Positions 36,201 to 51,200 of a stretch of DNA of 58,765 bases are shown one piece after another (the first letter of the stretch is position 1; each line of letters begins with the position of its first letter). The stretch comes from Takakia lepidozioides (Eukaryota > Streptophyta > Takakiopsida > Takakiales > Takakiaceae). The stretch spans positions 1 to 58,765 of the forward strand of contig JAKLZA010000367.1 in the NCBI GenBank assembly GCA_030704615.1, written 5' to 3'. The position numbers were made by a program, and so were the translations under genes. Under the pieces are notes generated by a model, which searched no databases, was not told the DNA's origin, and saw only the letters and a program-made list of their open reading frames with translations.

Positions 36201-39200
36201 ATATCACTCCAGAACCAACTTACAACCAATATAAATGTGACTGATTTATTACACCATGCTTAAACACTTGCATAGTAGTTTCTAAGTAAGAGAAACGTAC
36301 ATAGGGCTGTATGGGCATTAAGAAAGAGAACATCAGGTCTTGATGTGTTGTTTCAAAGCATTATCAACCCCATGCAACAGTAAAAAACAATCACATTAAA
36401 AACCAGCCTGCCCTCAAATATAAACAGGTCTGTTTGACTTATCAAAAGCAAGACATGGCCTTAAAACTTTGTGAAGTCCAAATCAGCACCCTGCCAGAAT
36501 TAAAGGCATGCTCAACAGATATCAGCTAGCAGCAGGTTACATTCCTCAAGAGCCACAACGGGCTTTCAAAGAAAATTGTCTTTTACAACAGCCTTCTCAG
36601 GTACCCTGCAGAGTAGTTTACCAAGCAGAAAAGGAGAGATAGAGCTGTTGGAACTGATTGTAAGGCATGCAACATGGTCACAAATTTATTTTCTTTTAAA
36701 GAACGTCCACCACCCATCAGCCAGACAGGTGTAAACATGCCATGGAACATAAATTAAGCCTGGAGATATCACTCCAGAACCAACTTACAACCAATATAAA
36801 TGTGACTGATTTATTACACCATGCTTAAACACTTGCATAGTAGTTTCTAAGTAAGAGAAACGTACATAGGGCTGTATGGGCATTAAGAAAGAGAACATCA
36901 GGTCTTGATGTGTTGTTTCAAAGCATTATCAACCCCATGCAACAGTAAAAAACAATCACATTAAAAACCAGCCTGCCCTCAAATATAAACAGGTCTGTTT
37001 GACTTATCAAAAGCAAGACATGGCCTTAAAACTTTGTGAAGTCCAAATCAGCACCCTGCCAGAATTAAAGGCATGCTCAACAGATATCAGCTAGCAGCAG
37101 GTTACATTCCTCAAGAGCCACAACGGGCTTTCAAAGAAAATTGTCTTTTACAACAGCCTTCTCAGGTACCCTGCAGAGTAGTTTACCAAGCAGAAAAGGA
37201 GAGATAGAGCTGTTGGAACTGATTGTAAGGCATGCAACATGGTCACAAATTTATTTTCTTTTAAAGAACGTCCACCACCCATCAGCCAGACAGGTGTAAA
37301 CATGCCATGGAACATAAATTAAGCCTGGAGATATCACTCCAGAACCAACTTACAACCAATATAAATGTGACTGATTTATTACACCATGCTTAAACACTTG
37401 CATAGTAGTTTCTAAGTAAGAGAAACGTACATAGGGCTGTATGGGCATTAAGAAAGAGAACATCAGGTCTTGATGTGTTGTTTCAAAGCATTATCAACCC
37501 CATGCAACAGTAAAAAACAATCACATTAAAAACCAGCCTGCCCTCAAATATAAACAGGTCTGTTTGACTTATCAAAAGCAAGACATGGCCTTAAAACTTT
37601 GTGAAGTCCAAATCAGCACCCTGCCAGAATTAAAGGCATGCTCAACAGATATCAGCTAGCAGCAGGTTACATTCCTCAAGAGCCACAACGGGCTTTCAAA
37701 GAAAATTGTCTTTTACAACAGCCTTCTCAGGTACCCTGCAGAGTAGTTTACCAAGCAGAAAAGGAGAGATAGAGCTGTTGGAACTGATTGTAAGGCATGC
37801 AACATGGTCACAAATTTATTTTCTTTTAAAGAACGTCCACCACCCATCAGCCAGACAGGTGTAAACATGCCATGGAACATAAATTAAGCCTGGAGATATC
37901 ACTCCAGAACCAACTTACAACCAATATAAATGTGACTGATTTATTACACCATGCTTAAACACTTGCATAGTAGTTTCTAAGTAAGAGAAACGTACATAGG
38001 GCTGTATGGGCATTAAGAAAGAGAACATCAGGTCTTGATGTGTTGTTTCAAAGCATTATCAACCCCATGCAACAGTAAAAAACAATCACATTAAAAACCA
38101 GCCTGCCCTCAAATATAAACAGGTCTGTTTGACTTATCAAAAGCAAGACATGGCCTTAAAACTTTGTGAAGTCCAAATCAGCACCCTGCCAGAATTAAAG
38201 GCATGCTCAACAGATATCAGCTAGCAGCAGGTTACATTCCTCAAGAGCCACAACGGGCTTTCAAAGAAAATTGTCTTTTACAACAGCCTTCTCAGGTACC
38301 CTGCAGAGTAGTTTACCAAGCAGAAAAGGAGAGATAGAGCTGTTGGAACTGATTGTAAGGCATGCAACATGGTCACAAATTTATTTTCTTTTAAAGAACG
38401 TCCACCACCCATCAGCCAGACAGGTGTAAACATGCCATGGAACATAAATTAAGCCTGGAGATATCACTCCAGAACCAACTTACAACCAATATAAATGTGA
38501 CTGATTTATTACACCATGCTTAAACACTTGCATAGTAGTTTCTAAGTAAGAGAAACGTACATAGGGCTGTATGGGCATTAAGAAAGAGAACATCAGGTCT
38601 TGATGTGTTGTTTCAAAGCATTATCAACCCCATGCAACAGTAAAAAACAATCACATTAAAAACCAGCCTGCCCTCAAATATAAACAGGTCTGTTTGACTT
38701 ATCAAAAGCAAGACATGGCCTTAAAACTTTGTGAAGTCCAAATCAGCACCCTGCCAGAATTAAAGGCATGCTCAACAGATATCAGCTAGCAGCAGGTTAC
38801 ATTCCTCAAGAGCCACAACGGGCTTTCAAAGAAAATTGTCTTTTACAACAGCCTTCTCAGGTACCCTGCAGAGTAGTTTACCAAGCAGAAAAGGAGAGAT
38901 AGAGCTGTTGGAACTGATTGTAAGGCATGCAACATGGTCACAAATTTATTTTCTTTTAAAGAACGTCCACCACCCATCAGCCAGACAGGTGTAAACATGC
39001 CATGGAACATAAATTAAGCCTGGAGATATCACTCCAGAACCAACTTACAACCAATATAAATGTGACTGATTTATTACACCATGCTTAAACACTTGCATAG
39101 TAGTTTCTAAGTAAGAGAAACGTACATAGGGCTGTATGGGCATTAAGAAAGAGAACATCAGGTCTTGATGTGTTGTTTCAAAGCATTATCAACCCCATGC

Positions 39201-42200
39201 AACAGTAAAAAACAATCACATTAAAAACCAGCCTGCCCTCAAATATAAACAGGTCTGTTTGACTTATCAAAAGCAAGACATGGCCTTAAAACTTTGTGAA
39301 GTCCAAATCAGCACCCTGCCAGAATTAAAGGCATGCTCAACAGATATCAGCTAGCAGCAGGTTACATTCCTCAAGAGCCACAACGGGCTTTCAAAGAAAA
39401 TTGTCTTTTACAACAGCCTTCTCAGGTACCCTGCAGAGTAGTTTACCAAGCAGAAAAGGAGAGATAGAGCTGTTGGAACTGATTGTAAGGCATGCAACAT
39501 GGTCACAAATTTATTTTCTTTTAAAGAACGTCCACCACCCATCAGCCAGACAGGTGTAAACATGCCATGGAACATAAATTAAGCCTGGAGATATCACTCC
39601 AGAACCAACTTACAACCAATATAAATGTGACTGATTTATTACACCATGCTTAAACACTTGCATAGTAGTTTCTAAGTAAGAGAAACGTACATAGGGCTGT
39701 ATGGGCATTAAGAAAGAGAACATCAGGTCTTGATGTGTTGTTTCAAAGCATTATCAACCCCATGCAACAGTAAAAAACAATCACATTAAAAACCAGCCTG
39801 CCCTCAAATATAAACAGGTCTGTTTGACTTATCAAAAGCAAGACATGGCCTTAAAACTTTGTGAAGTCCAAATCAGCACCCTGCCAGAATTAAAGGCATG
39901 CTCAACAGATATCAGCTAGCAGCAGGTTACATTCCTCAAGAGCCACAACGGGCTTTCAAAGAAAATTGTCTTTTACAACAGCCTTCTCAGGTACCCTGCA
40001 GAGTAGTTTACCAAGCAGAAAAGGAGAGATAGAGCTGTTGGAACTGATTGTAAGGCATGCAACATGGTCACAAATTTATTTTCTTTTAAAGAACGTCCAC
40101 CACCCATCAGCCAGACAGGTGTAAACATGCCATGGAACATAAATTAAGCCTGGAGATATCACTCCAGAACCAACTTACAACCAATATAAATGTGACTGAT
40201 TTATTACACCATGCTTAAACACTTGCATAGTAGTTTCTAAGTAAGAGAAACGTACATAGGGCTGTATGGGCATTAAGAAAGAGAACATCAGGTCTTGATG
40301 TGTTGTTTCAAAGCATTATCAACCCCATGCAACAGTAAAAAACAATCACATTAAAAACCAGCCTGCCCTCAAATATAAACAGGTCTGTTTGACTTATCAA
40401 AAGCAAGACATGGCCTTAAAACTTTGTGAAGTCCAAATCAGCACCCTGCCAGAATTAAAGGCATGCTCAACAGATATCAGCTAGCAGCAGGTTACATTCC
40501 TCAAGAGCCACAACGGGCTTTCAAAGAAAATTGTCTTTTACAACAGCCTTCTCAGGTACCCTGCAGAGTAGTTTACCAAGCAGAAAAGGAGAGATAGAGC
40601 TGTTGGAACTGATTGTAAGGCATGCAACATGGTCACAAATTTATTTTCTTTTAAAGAACGTCCACCACCCATCAGCCAGACAGGTGTAAACATGCCATGG
40701 AACATAAATTAAGCCTGGAGATATCACTCCAGAACCAACTTACAACCAATATAAATGTGACTGATTTATTACACCATGCTTAAACACTTGCATAGTAGTT
40801 TCTAAGTAAGAGAAACGTACATAGGGCTGTATGGGCATTAAGAAAGAGAACATCAGGTCTTGATGTGTTGTTTCAAAGCATTATCAACCCCATGCAACAG
40901 TAAAAAACAATCACATTAAAAACCAGCCTGCCCTCAAATATAAACAGGTCTGTTTGACTTATCAAAAGCAAGACATGGCCTTAAAACTTTGTGAAGTCCA
41001 AATCAGCACCCTGCCAGAATTAAAGGCATGCTCAACAGATATCAGCTAGCAGCAGGTTACATTCCTCAAGAGCCACAACGGGCTTTCAAAGAAAATTGTC
41101 TTTTACAACAGCCTTCTCAGGTACCCTGCAGAGTAGTTTACCAAGCAGAAAAGGAGAGATAGAGCTGTTGGAACTGATTGTAAGGCATGCAACATGGTCA
41201 CAAATTTATTTTCTTTTAAAGAACGTCCACCACCCATCAGCCAGACAGGTGTAAACATGCCATGGAACATAAATTAAGCCTGGAGATATCACTCCAGAAC
41301 CAACTTACAACCAATATAAATGTGACTGATTTATTACACCATGCTTAAACACTTGCATAGTAGTTTCTAAGTAAGAGAAACGTACATAGGGCTGTATGGG
41401 CATTAAGAAAGAGAACATCAGGTCTTGATGTGTTGTTTCAAAGCATTATCAACCCCATGCAACAGTAAAAAACAATCACATTAAAAACCAGCCTGCCCTC
41501 AAATATAAACAGGTCTGTTTGACTTATCAAAAGCAAGACATGGCCTTAAAACTTTGTGAAGTCCAAATCAGCACCCTGCCAGAATTAAAGGCATGCTCAA
41601 CAGATATCAGCTAGCAGCAGGTTACATTCCTCAAGAGCCACAACGGGCTTTCAAAGAAAATTGTCTTTTACAACAGCCTTCTCAGGTACCCTGCAGAGTA
41701 GTTTACCAAGCAGAAAAGGAGAGATAGAGCTGTTGGAACTGATTGTAAGGCATGCAACATGGTCACAAATTTATTTTCTTTTAAAGAACGTCCACCACCC
41801 ATCAGCCAGACAGGTGTAAACATGCCATGGAACATAAATTAAGCCTGGAGATATCACTCCAGAACCAACTTACAACCAATATAAATGTGACTGATTTATT
41901 ACACCATGCTTAAACACTTGCATAGTAGTTTCTAAGTAAGAGAAACGTACATAGGGCTGTATGGGCATTAAGAAAGAGAACATCAGGTCTTGATGTGTTG
42001 TTTCAAAGCATTATCAACCCCATGCAACAGTAAAAAACAATCACATTAAAAACCAGCCTGCCCTCAAATATAAACAGGTCTGTTTGACTTATCAAAAGCA
42101 AGACATGGCCTTAAAACTTTGTGAAGTCCAAATCAGCACCCTGCCAGAATTAAAGGCATGCTCAACAGATATCAGCTAGCAGCAGGTTACATTCCTCAAG

Positions 42201-45200
42201 AGCCACAACGGGCTTTCAAAGAAAATTGTCTTTTACAACAGCCTTCTCAGGTACCCTGCAGAGTAGTTTACCAAGCAGAAAAGGAGAGATAGAGCTGTTG
42301 GAACTGATTGTAAGGCATGCAACATGGTCACAAATTTATTTTCTTTTAAAGAACGTCCACCACCCATCAGCCAGACAGGTGTAAACATGCCATGGAACAT
42401 AAATTAAGCCTGGAGATATCACTCCAGAACCAACTTACAACCAATATAAATGTGACTGATTTATTACACCATGCTTAAACACTTGCATAGTAGTTTCTAA
42501 GTAAGAGAAACGTACATAGGGCTGTATGGGCATTAAGAAAGAGAACATCAGGTCTTGATGTGTTGTTTCAAAGCATTATCAACCCCATGCAACAGTAAAA
42601 AACAATCACATTAAAAACCAGCCTGCCCTCAAATATAAACAGGTCTGTTTGACTTATCAAAAGCAAGACATGGCCTTAAAACTTTGTGAAGTCCAAATCA
42701 GCACCCTGCCAGAATTAAAGGCATGCTCAACAGATATCAGCTAGCAGCAGGTTACATTCCTCAAGAGCCACAACGGGCTTTCAAAGAAAATTGTCTTTTA
42801 CAACAGCCTTCTCAGGTACCCTGCAGAGTAGTTTACCAAGCAGAAAAGGAGAGATAGAGCTGTTGGAACTGATTGTAAGGCATGCAACATGGTCACAAAT
42901 TTATTTTCTTTTAAAGAACGTCCACCACCCATCAGCCAGACAGGTGTAAACATGCCATGGAACATAAATTAAGCCTGGAGATATCACTCCAGAACCAACT
43001 TACAACCAATATAAATGTGACTGATTTATTACACCATGCTTAAACACTTGCATAGTAGTTTCTAAGTAAGAGAAACGTACATAGGGCTGTATGGGCATTA
43101 AGAAAGAGAACATCAGGTCTTGATGTGTTGTTTCAAAGCATTATCAACCCCATGCAACAGTAAAAAACAATCACATTAAAAACCAGCCTGCCCTCAAATA
43201 TAAACAGGTCTGTTTGACTTATCAAAAGCAAGACATGGCCTTAAAACTTTGTGAAGTCCAAATCAGCACCCTGCCAGAATTAAAGGCATGCTCAACAGAT
43301 ATCAGCTAGCAGCAGGTTACATTCCTCAAGAGCCACAACGGGCTTTCAAAGAAAATTGTCTTTTACAACAGCCTTCTCAGGTACCCTGCAGAGTAGTTTA
43401 CCAAGCAGAAAAGGAGAGATAGAGCTGTTGGAACTGATTGTAAGGCATGCAACATGGTCACAAATTTATTTTCTTTTAAAGAACGTCCACCACCCATCAG
43501 CCAGACAGGTGTAAACATGCCATGGAACATAAATTAAGCCTGGAGATATCACTCCAGAACCAACTTACAACCAATATAAATGTGACTGATTTATTACACC
43601 ATGCTTAAACACTTGCATAGTAGTTTCTAAGTAAGAGAAACGTACATAGGGCTGTATGGGCATTAAGAAAGAGAACATCAGGTCTTGATGTGTTGTTTCA
43701 AAGCATTATCAACCCCATGCAACAGTAAAAAACAATCACATTAAAAACCAGCCTGCCCTCAAATATAAACAGGTCTGTTTGACTTATCAAAAGCAAGACA
43801 TGGCCTTAAAACTTTGTGAAGTCCAAATCAGCACCCTGCCAGAATTAAAGGCATGCTCAACAGATATCAGCTAGCAGCAGGTTACATTCCTCAAGAGCCA
43901 CAACGGGCTTTCAAAGAAAATTGTCTTTTACAACAGCCTTCTCAGGTACCCTGCAGAGTAGTTTACCAAGCAGAAAAGGAGAGATAGAGCTGTTGGAACT
44001 GATTGTAAGGCATGCAACATGGTCACAAATTTATTTTCTTTTAAAGAACGTCCACCACCCATCAGCCAGACAGGTGTAAACATGCCATGGAACATAAATT
44101 AAGCCTGGAGATATCACTCCAGAACCAACTTACAACCAATATAAATGTGACTGATTTATTACACCATGCTTAAACACTTGCATAGTAGTTTCTAAGTAAG
44201 AGAAACGTACATAGGGCTGTATGGGCATTAAGAAAGAGAACATCAGGTCTTGATGTGTTGTTTCAAAGCATTATCAACCCCATGCAACAGTAAAAAACAA
44301 TCACATTAAAAACCAGCCTGCCCTCAAATATAAACAGGTCTGTTTGACTTATCAAAAGCAAGACATGGCCTTAAAACTTTGTGAAGTCCAAATCAGCACC
44401 CTGCCAGAATTAAAGGCATGCTCAACAGATATCAGCTAGCAGCAGGTTACATTCCTCAAGAGCCACAACGGGCTTTCAAAGAAAATTGTCTTTTACAACA
44501 GCCTTCTCAGGTACCCTGCAGAGTAGTTTACCAAGCAGAAAAGGAGAGATAGAGCTGTTGGAACTGATTGTAAGGCATGCAACATGGTCACAAATTTATT
44601 TTCTTTTAAAGAACGTCCACCACCCATCAGCCAGACAGGTGTAAACATGCCATGGAACATAAATTAAGCCTGGAGATATCACTCCAGAACCAACTTACAA
44701 CCAATATAAATGTGACTGATTTATTACACCATGCTTAAACACTTGCATAGTAGTTTCTAAGTAAGAGAAACGTACATAGGGCTGTATGGGCATTAAGAAA
44801 GAGAACATCAGGTCTTGATGTGTTGTTTCAAAGCATTATCAACCCCATGCAACAGTAAAAAACAATCACATTAAAAACCAGCCTGCCCTCAAATATAAAC
44901 AGGTCTGTTTGACTTATCAAAAGCAAGACATGGCCTTAAAACTTTGTGAAGTCCAAATCAGCACCCTGCCAGAATTAAAGGCATGCTCAACAGATATCAG
45001 CTAGCAGCAGGTTACATTCCTCAAGAGCCACAACGGGCTTTCAAAGAAAATTGTCTTTTACAACAGCCTTCTCAGGTACCCTGCAGAGTAGTTTACCAAG
45101 CAGAAAAGGAGAGATAGAGCTGTTGGAACTGATTGTAAGGCATGCAACATGGTCACAAATTTATTTTCTTTTAAAGAACGTCCACCACCCATCAGCCAGA

Positions 45201-48200
45201 CAGGTGTAAACATGCCATGGAACATAAATTAAGCCTGGAGATATCACTCCAGAACCAACTTACAACCAATATAAATGTGACTGATTTATTACACCATGCT
45301 TAAACACTTGCATAGTAGTTTCTAAGTAAGAGAAACGTACATAGGGCTGTATGGGCATTAAGAAAGAGAACATCAGGTCTTGATGTGTTGTTTCAAAGCA
45401 TTATCAACCCCATGCAACAGTAAAAAACAATCACATTAAAAACCAGCCTGCCCTCAAATATAAACAGGTCTGTTTGACTTATCAAAAGCAAGACATGGCC
45501 TTAAAACTTTGTGAAGTCCAAATCAGCACCCTGCCAGAATTAAAGGCATGCTCAACAGATATCAGCTAGCAGCAGGTTACATTCCTCAAGAGCCACAACG
45601 GGCTTTCAAAGAAAATTGTCTTTTACAACAGCCTTCTCAGGTACCCTGCAGAGTAGTTTACCAAGCAGAAAAGGAGAGATAGAGCTGTTGGAACTGATTG
45701 TAAGGCATGCAACATGGTCACAAATTTATTTTCTTTTAAAGAACGTCCACCACCCATCAGCCAGACAGGTGTAAACATGCCATGGAACATAAATTAAGCC
45801 TGGAGATATCACTCCAGAACCAACTTACAACCAATATAAATGTGACTGATTTATTACACCATGCTTAAACACTTGCATAGTAGTTTCTAAGTAAGAGAAA
45901 CGTACATAGGGCTGTATGGGCATTAAGAAAGAGAACATCAGGTCTTGATGTGTTGTTTCAAAGCATTATCAACCCCATGCAACAGTAAAAAACAATCACA
46001 TTAAAAACCAGCCTGCCCTCAAATATAAACAGGTCTGTTTGACTTATCAAAAGCAAGACATGGCCTTAAAACTTTGTGAAGTCCAAATCAGCACCCTGCC
46101 AGAATTAAAGGCATGCTCAACAGATATCAGCTAGCAGCAGGTTACATTCCTCAAGAGCCACAACGGGCTTTCAAAGAAAATTGTCTTTTACAACAGCCTT
46201 CTCAGGTACCCTGCAGAGTAGTTTACCAAGCAGAAAAGGAGAGATAGAGCTGTTGGAACTGATTGTAAGGCATGCAACATGGTCACAAATTTATTTTCTT
46301 TTAAAGAACGTCCACCACCCATCAGCCAGACAGGTGTAAACATGCCATGGAACATAAATTAAGCCTGGAGATATCACTCCAGAACCAACTTACAACCAAT
46401 ATAAATGTGACTGATTTATTACACCATGCTTAAACACTTGCATAGTAGTTTCTAAGTAAGAGAAACGTACATAGGGCTGTATGGGCATTAAGAAAGAGAA
46501 CATCAGGTCTTGATGTGTTGTTTCAAAGCATTATCAACCCCATGCAACAGTAAAAAACAATCACATTAAAAACCAGCCTGCCCTCAAATATAAACAGGTC
46601 TGTTTGACTTATCAAAAGCAAGACATGGCCTTAAAACTTTGTGAAGTCCAAATCAGCACCCTGCCAGAATTAAAGGCATGCTCAACAGATATCAGCTAGC
46701 AGCAGGTTACATTCCTCAAGAGCCACAACGGGCTTTCAAAGAAAATTGTCTTTTACAACAGCCTTCTCAGGTACCCTGCAGAGTAGTTTACCAAGCAGAA
46801 AAGGAGAGATAGAGCTGTTGGAACTGATTGTAAGGCATGCAACATGGTCACAAATTTATTTTCTTTTAAAGAACGTCCACCACCCATCAGCCAGACAGGT
46901 GTAAACATGCCATGGAACATAAATTAAGCCTGGAGATATCACTCCAGAACCAACTTACAACCAATATAAATGTGACTGATTTATTACACCATGCTTAAAC
47001 ACTTGCATAGTAGTTTCTAAGTAAGAGAAACGTACATAGGGCTGTATGGGCATTAAGAAAGAGAACATCAGGTCTTGATGTGTTGTTTCAAAGCATTATC
47101 AACCCCATGCAACAGTAAAAAACAATCACATTAAAAACCAGCCTGCCCTCAAATATAAACAGGTCTGTTTGACTTATCAAAAGCAAGACATGGCCTTAAA
47201 ACTTTGTGAAGTCCAAATCAGCACCCTGCCAGAATTAAAGGCATGCTCAACAGATATCAGCTAGCAGCAGGTTACATTCCTCAAGAGCCACAACGGGCTT
47301 TCAAAGAAAATTGTCTTTTACAACAGCCTTCTCAGGTACCCTGCAGAGTAGTTTACCAAGCAGAAAAGGAGAGATAGAGCTGTTGGAACTGATTGTAAGG
47401 CATGCAACATGGTCACAAATTTATTTTCTTTTAAAGAACGTCCACCACCCATCAGCCAGACAGGTGTAAACATGCCATGGAACATAAATTAAGCCTGGAG
47501 ATATCACTCCAGAACCAACTTACAACCAATATAAATGTGACTGATTTATTACACCATGCTTAAACACTTGCATAGTAGTTTCTAAGTAAGAGAAACGTAC
47601 ATAGGGCTGTATGGGCATTAAGAAAGAGAACATCAGGTCTTGATGTGTTGTTTCAAAGCATTATCAACCCCATGCAACAGTAAAAAACAATCACATTAAA
47701 AACCAGCCTGCCCTCAAATATAAACAGGTCTGTTTGACTTATCAAAAGCAAGACATGGCCTTAAAACTTTGTGAAGTCCAAATCAGCACCCTGCCAGAAT
47801 TAAAGGCATGCTCAACAGATATCAGCTAGCAGCAGGTTACATTCCTCAAGAGCCACAACGGGCTTTCAAAGAAAATTGTCTTTTACAACAGCCTTCTCAG
47901 GTACCCTGCAGAGTAGTTTACCAAGCAGAAAAGGAGAGATAGAGCTGTTGGAACTGATTGTAAGGCATGCAACATGGTCACAAATTTATTTTCTTTTAAA
48001 GAACGTCCACCACCCATCAGCCAGACAGGTGTAAACATGCCATGGAACATAAATTAAGCCTGGAGATATCACTCCAGAACCAACTTACAACCAATATAAA
48101 TGTGACTGATTTATTACACCATGCTTAAACACTTGCATAGTAGTTTCTAAGTAAGAGAAACGTACATAGGGCTGTATGGGCATTAAGAAAGAGAACATCA

Positions 48201-51200
48201 GGTCTTGATGTGTTGTTTCAAAGCATTATCAACCCCATGCAACAGTAAAAAACAATCACATTAAAAACCAGCCTGCCCTCAAATATAAACAGGTCTGTTT
48301 GACTTATCAAAAGCAAGACATGGCCTTAAAACTTTGTGAAGTCCAAATCAGCACCCTGCCAGAATTAAAGGCATGCTCAACAGATATCAGCTAGCAGCAG
48401 GTTACATTCCTCAAGAGCCACAACGGGCTTTCAAAGAAAATTGTCTTTTACAACAGCCTTCTCAGGTACCCTGCAGAGTAGTTTACCAAGCAGAAAAGGA
48501 GAGATAGAGCTGTTGGAACTGATTGTAAGGCATGCAACATGGTCACAAATTTATTTTCTTTTAAAGAACGTCCACCACCCATCAGCCAGACAGGTGTAAA
48601 CATGCCATGGAACATAAATTAAGCCTGGAGATATCACTCCAGAACCAACTTACAACCAATATAAATGTGACTGATTTATTACACCATGCTTAAACACTTG
48701 CATAGTAGTTTCTAAGTAAGAGAAACGTACATAGGGCTGTATGGGCATTAAGAAAGAGAACATCAGGTCTTGATGTGTTGTTTCAAAGCATTATCAACCC
48801 CATGCAACAGTAAAAAACAATCACATTAAAAACCAGCCTGCCCTCAAATATAAACAGGTCTGTTTGACTTATCAAAAGCAAGACATGGCCTTAAAACTTT
48901 GTGAAGTCCAAATCAGCACCCTGCCAGAATTAAAGGCATGCTCAACAGATATCAGCTAGCAGCAGGTTACATTCCTCAAGAGCCACAACGGGCTTTCAAA
49001 GAAAATTGTCTTTTACAACAGCCTTCTCAGGTACCCTGCAGAGTAGTTTACCAAGCAGAAAAGGAGAGATAGAGCTGTTGGAACTGATTGTAAGGCATGC
49101 AACATGGTCACAAATTTATTTTCTTTTAAAGAACGTCCACCACCCATCAGCCAGACAGGTGTAAACATGCCATGGAACATAAATTAAGCCTGGAGATATC
49201 ACTCCAGAACCAACTTACAACCAATATAAATGTGACTGATTTATTACACCATGCTTAAACACTTGCATAGTAGTTTCTAAGTAAGAGAAACGTACATAGG
49301 GCTGTATGGGCATTAAGAAAGAGAACATCAGGTCTTGATGTGTTGTTTCAAAGCATTATCAACCCCATGCAACAGTAAAAAACAATCACATTAAAAACCA
49401 GCCTGCCCTCAAATATAAACAGGTCTGTTTGACTTATCAAAAGCAAGACATGGCCTTAAAACTTTGTGAAGTCCAAATCAGCACCCTGCCAGAATTAAAG
49501 GCATGCTCAACAGATATCAGCTAGCAGCAGGTTACATTCCTCAAGAGCCACAACGGGCTTTCAAAGAAAATTGTCTTTTACAACAGCCTTCTCAGGTACC
49601 CTGCAGAGTAGTTTACCAAGCAGAAAAGGAGAGATAGAGCTGTTGGAACTGATTGTAAGGCATGCAACATGGTCACAAATTTATTTTCTTTTAAAGAACG
49701 TCCACCACCCATCAGCCAGACAGGTGTAAACATGCCATGGAACATAAATTAAGCCTGGAGATATCACTCCAGAACCAACTTACAACCAATATAAATGTGA
49801 CTGATTTATTACACCATGCTTAAACACTTGCATAGTAGTTTCTAAGTAAGAGAAACGTACATAGGGCTGTATGGGCATTAAGAAAGAGAACATCAGGTCT
49901 TGATGTGTTGTTTCAAAGCATTATCAACCCCATGCAACAGTAAAAAACAATCACATTAAAAACCAGCCTGCCCTCAAATATAAACAGGTCTGTTTGACTT
50001 ATCAAAAGCAAGACATGGCCTTAAAACTTTGTGAAGTCCAAATCAGCACCCTGCCAGAATTAAAGGCATGCTCAACAGATATCAGCTAGCAGCAGGTTAC
50101 ATTCCTCAAGAGCCACAACGGGCTTTCAAAGAAAATTGTCTTTTACAACAGCCTTCTCAGGTACCCTGCAGAGTAGTTTACCAAGCAGAAAAGGAGAGAT
50201 AGAGCTGTTGGAACTGATTGTAAGGCATGCAACATGGTCACAAATTTATTTTCTTTTAAAGAACGTCCACCACCCATCAGCCAGACAGGTGTAAACATGC
50301 CATGGAACATAAATTAAGCCTGGAGATATCACTCCAGAACCAACTTACAACCAATATAAATGTGACTGATTTATTACACCATGCTTAAACACTTGCATAG
50401 TAGTTTCTAAGTAAGAGAAACGTACATAGGGCTGTATGGGCATTAAGAAAGAGAACATCAGGTCTTGATGTGTTGTTTCAAAGCATTATCAACCCCATGC
50501 AACAGTAAAAAACAATCACATTAAAAACCAGCCTGCCCTCAAATATAAACAGGTCTGTTTGACTTATCAAAAGCAAGACATGGCCTTAAAACTTTGTGAA
50601 GTCCAAATCAGCACCCTGCCAGAATTAAAGGCATGCTCAACAGATATCAGCTAGCAGCAGGTTACATTCCTCAAGAGCCACAACGGGCTTTCAAAGAAAA
50701 TTGTCTTTTACAACAGCCTTCTCAGGTACCCTGCAGAGTAGTTTACCAAGCAGAAAAGGAGAGATAGAGCTGTTGGAACTGATTGTAAGGCATGCAACAT
50801 GGTCACAAATTTATTTTCTTTTAAAGAACGTCCACCACCCATCAGCCAGACAGGTGTAAACATGCCATGGAACATAAATTAAGCCTGGAGATATCACTCC
50901 AGAACCAACTTACAACCAATATAAATGTGACTGATTTATTACACCATGCTTAAACACTTGCATAGTAGTTTCTAAGTAAGAGAAACGTACATAGGGCTGT
51001 ATGGGCATTAAGAAAGAGAACATCAGGTCTTGATGTGTTGTTTCAAAGCATTATCAACCCCATGCAACAGTAAAAAACAATCACATTAAAAACCAGCCTG
51101 CCCTCAAATATAAACAGGTCTGTTTGACTTATCAAAAGCAAGACATGGCCTTAAAACTTTGTGAAGTCCAAATCAGCACCCTGCCAGAATTAAAGGCATG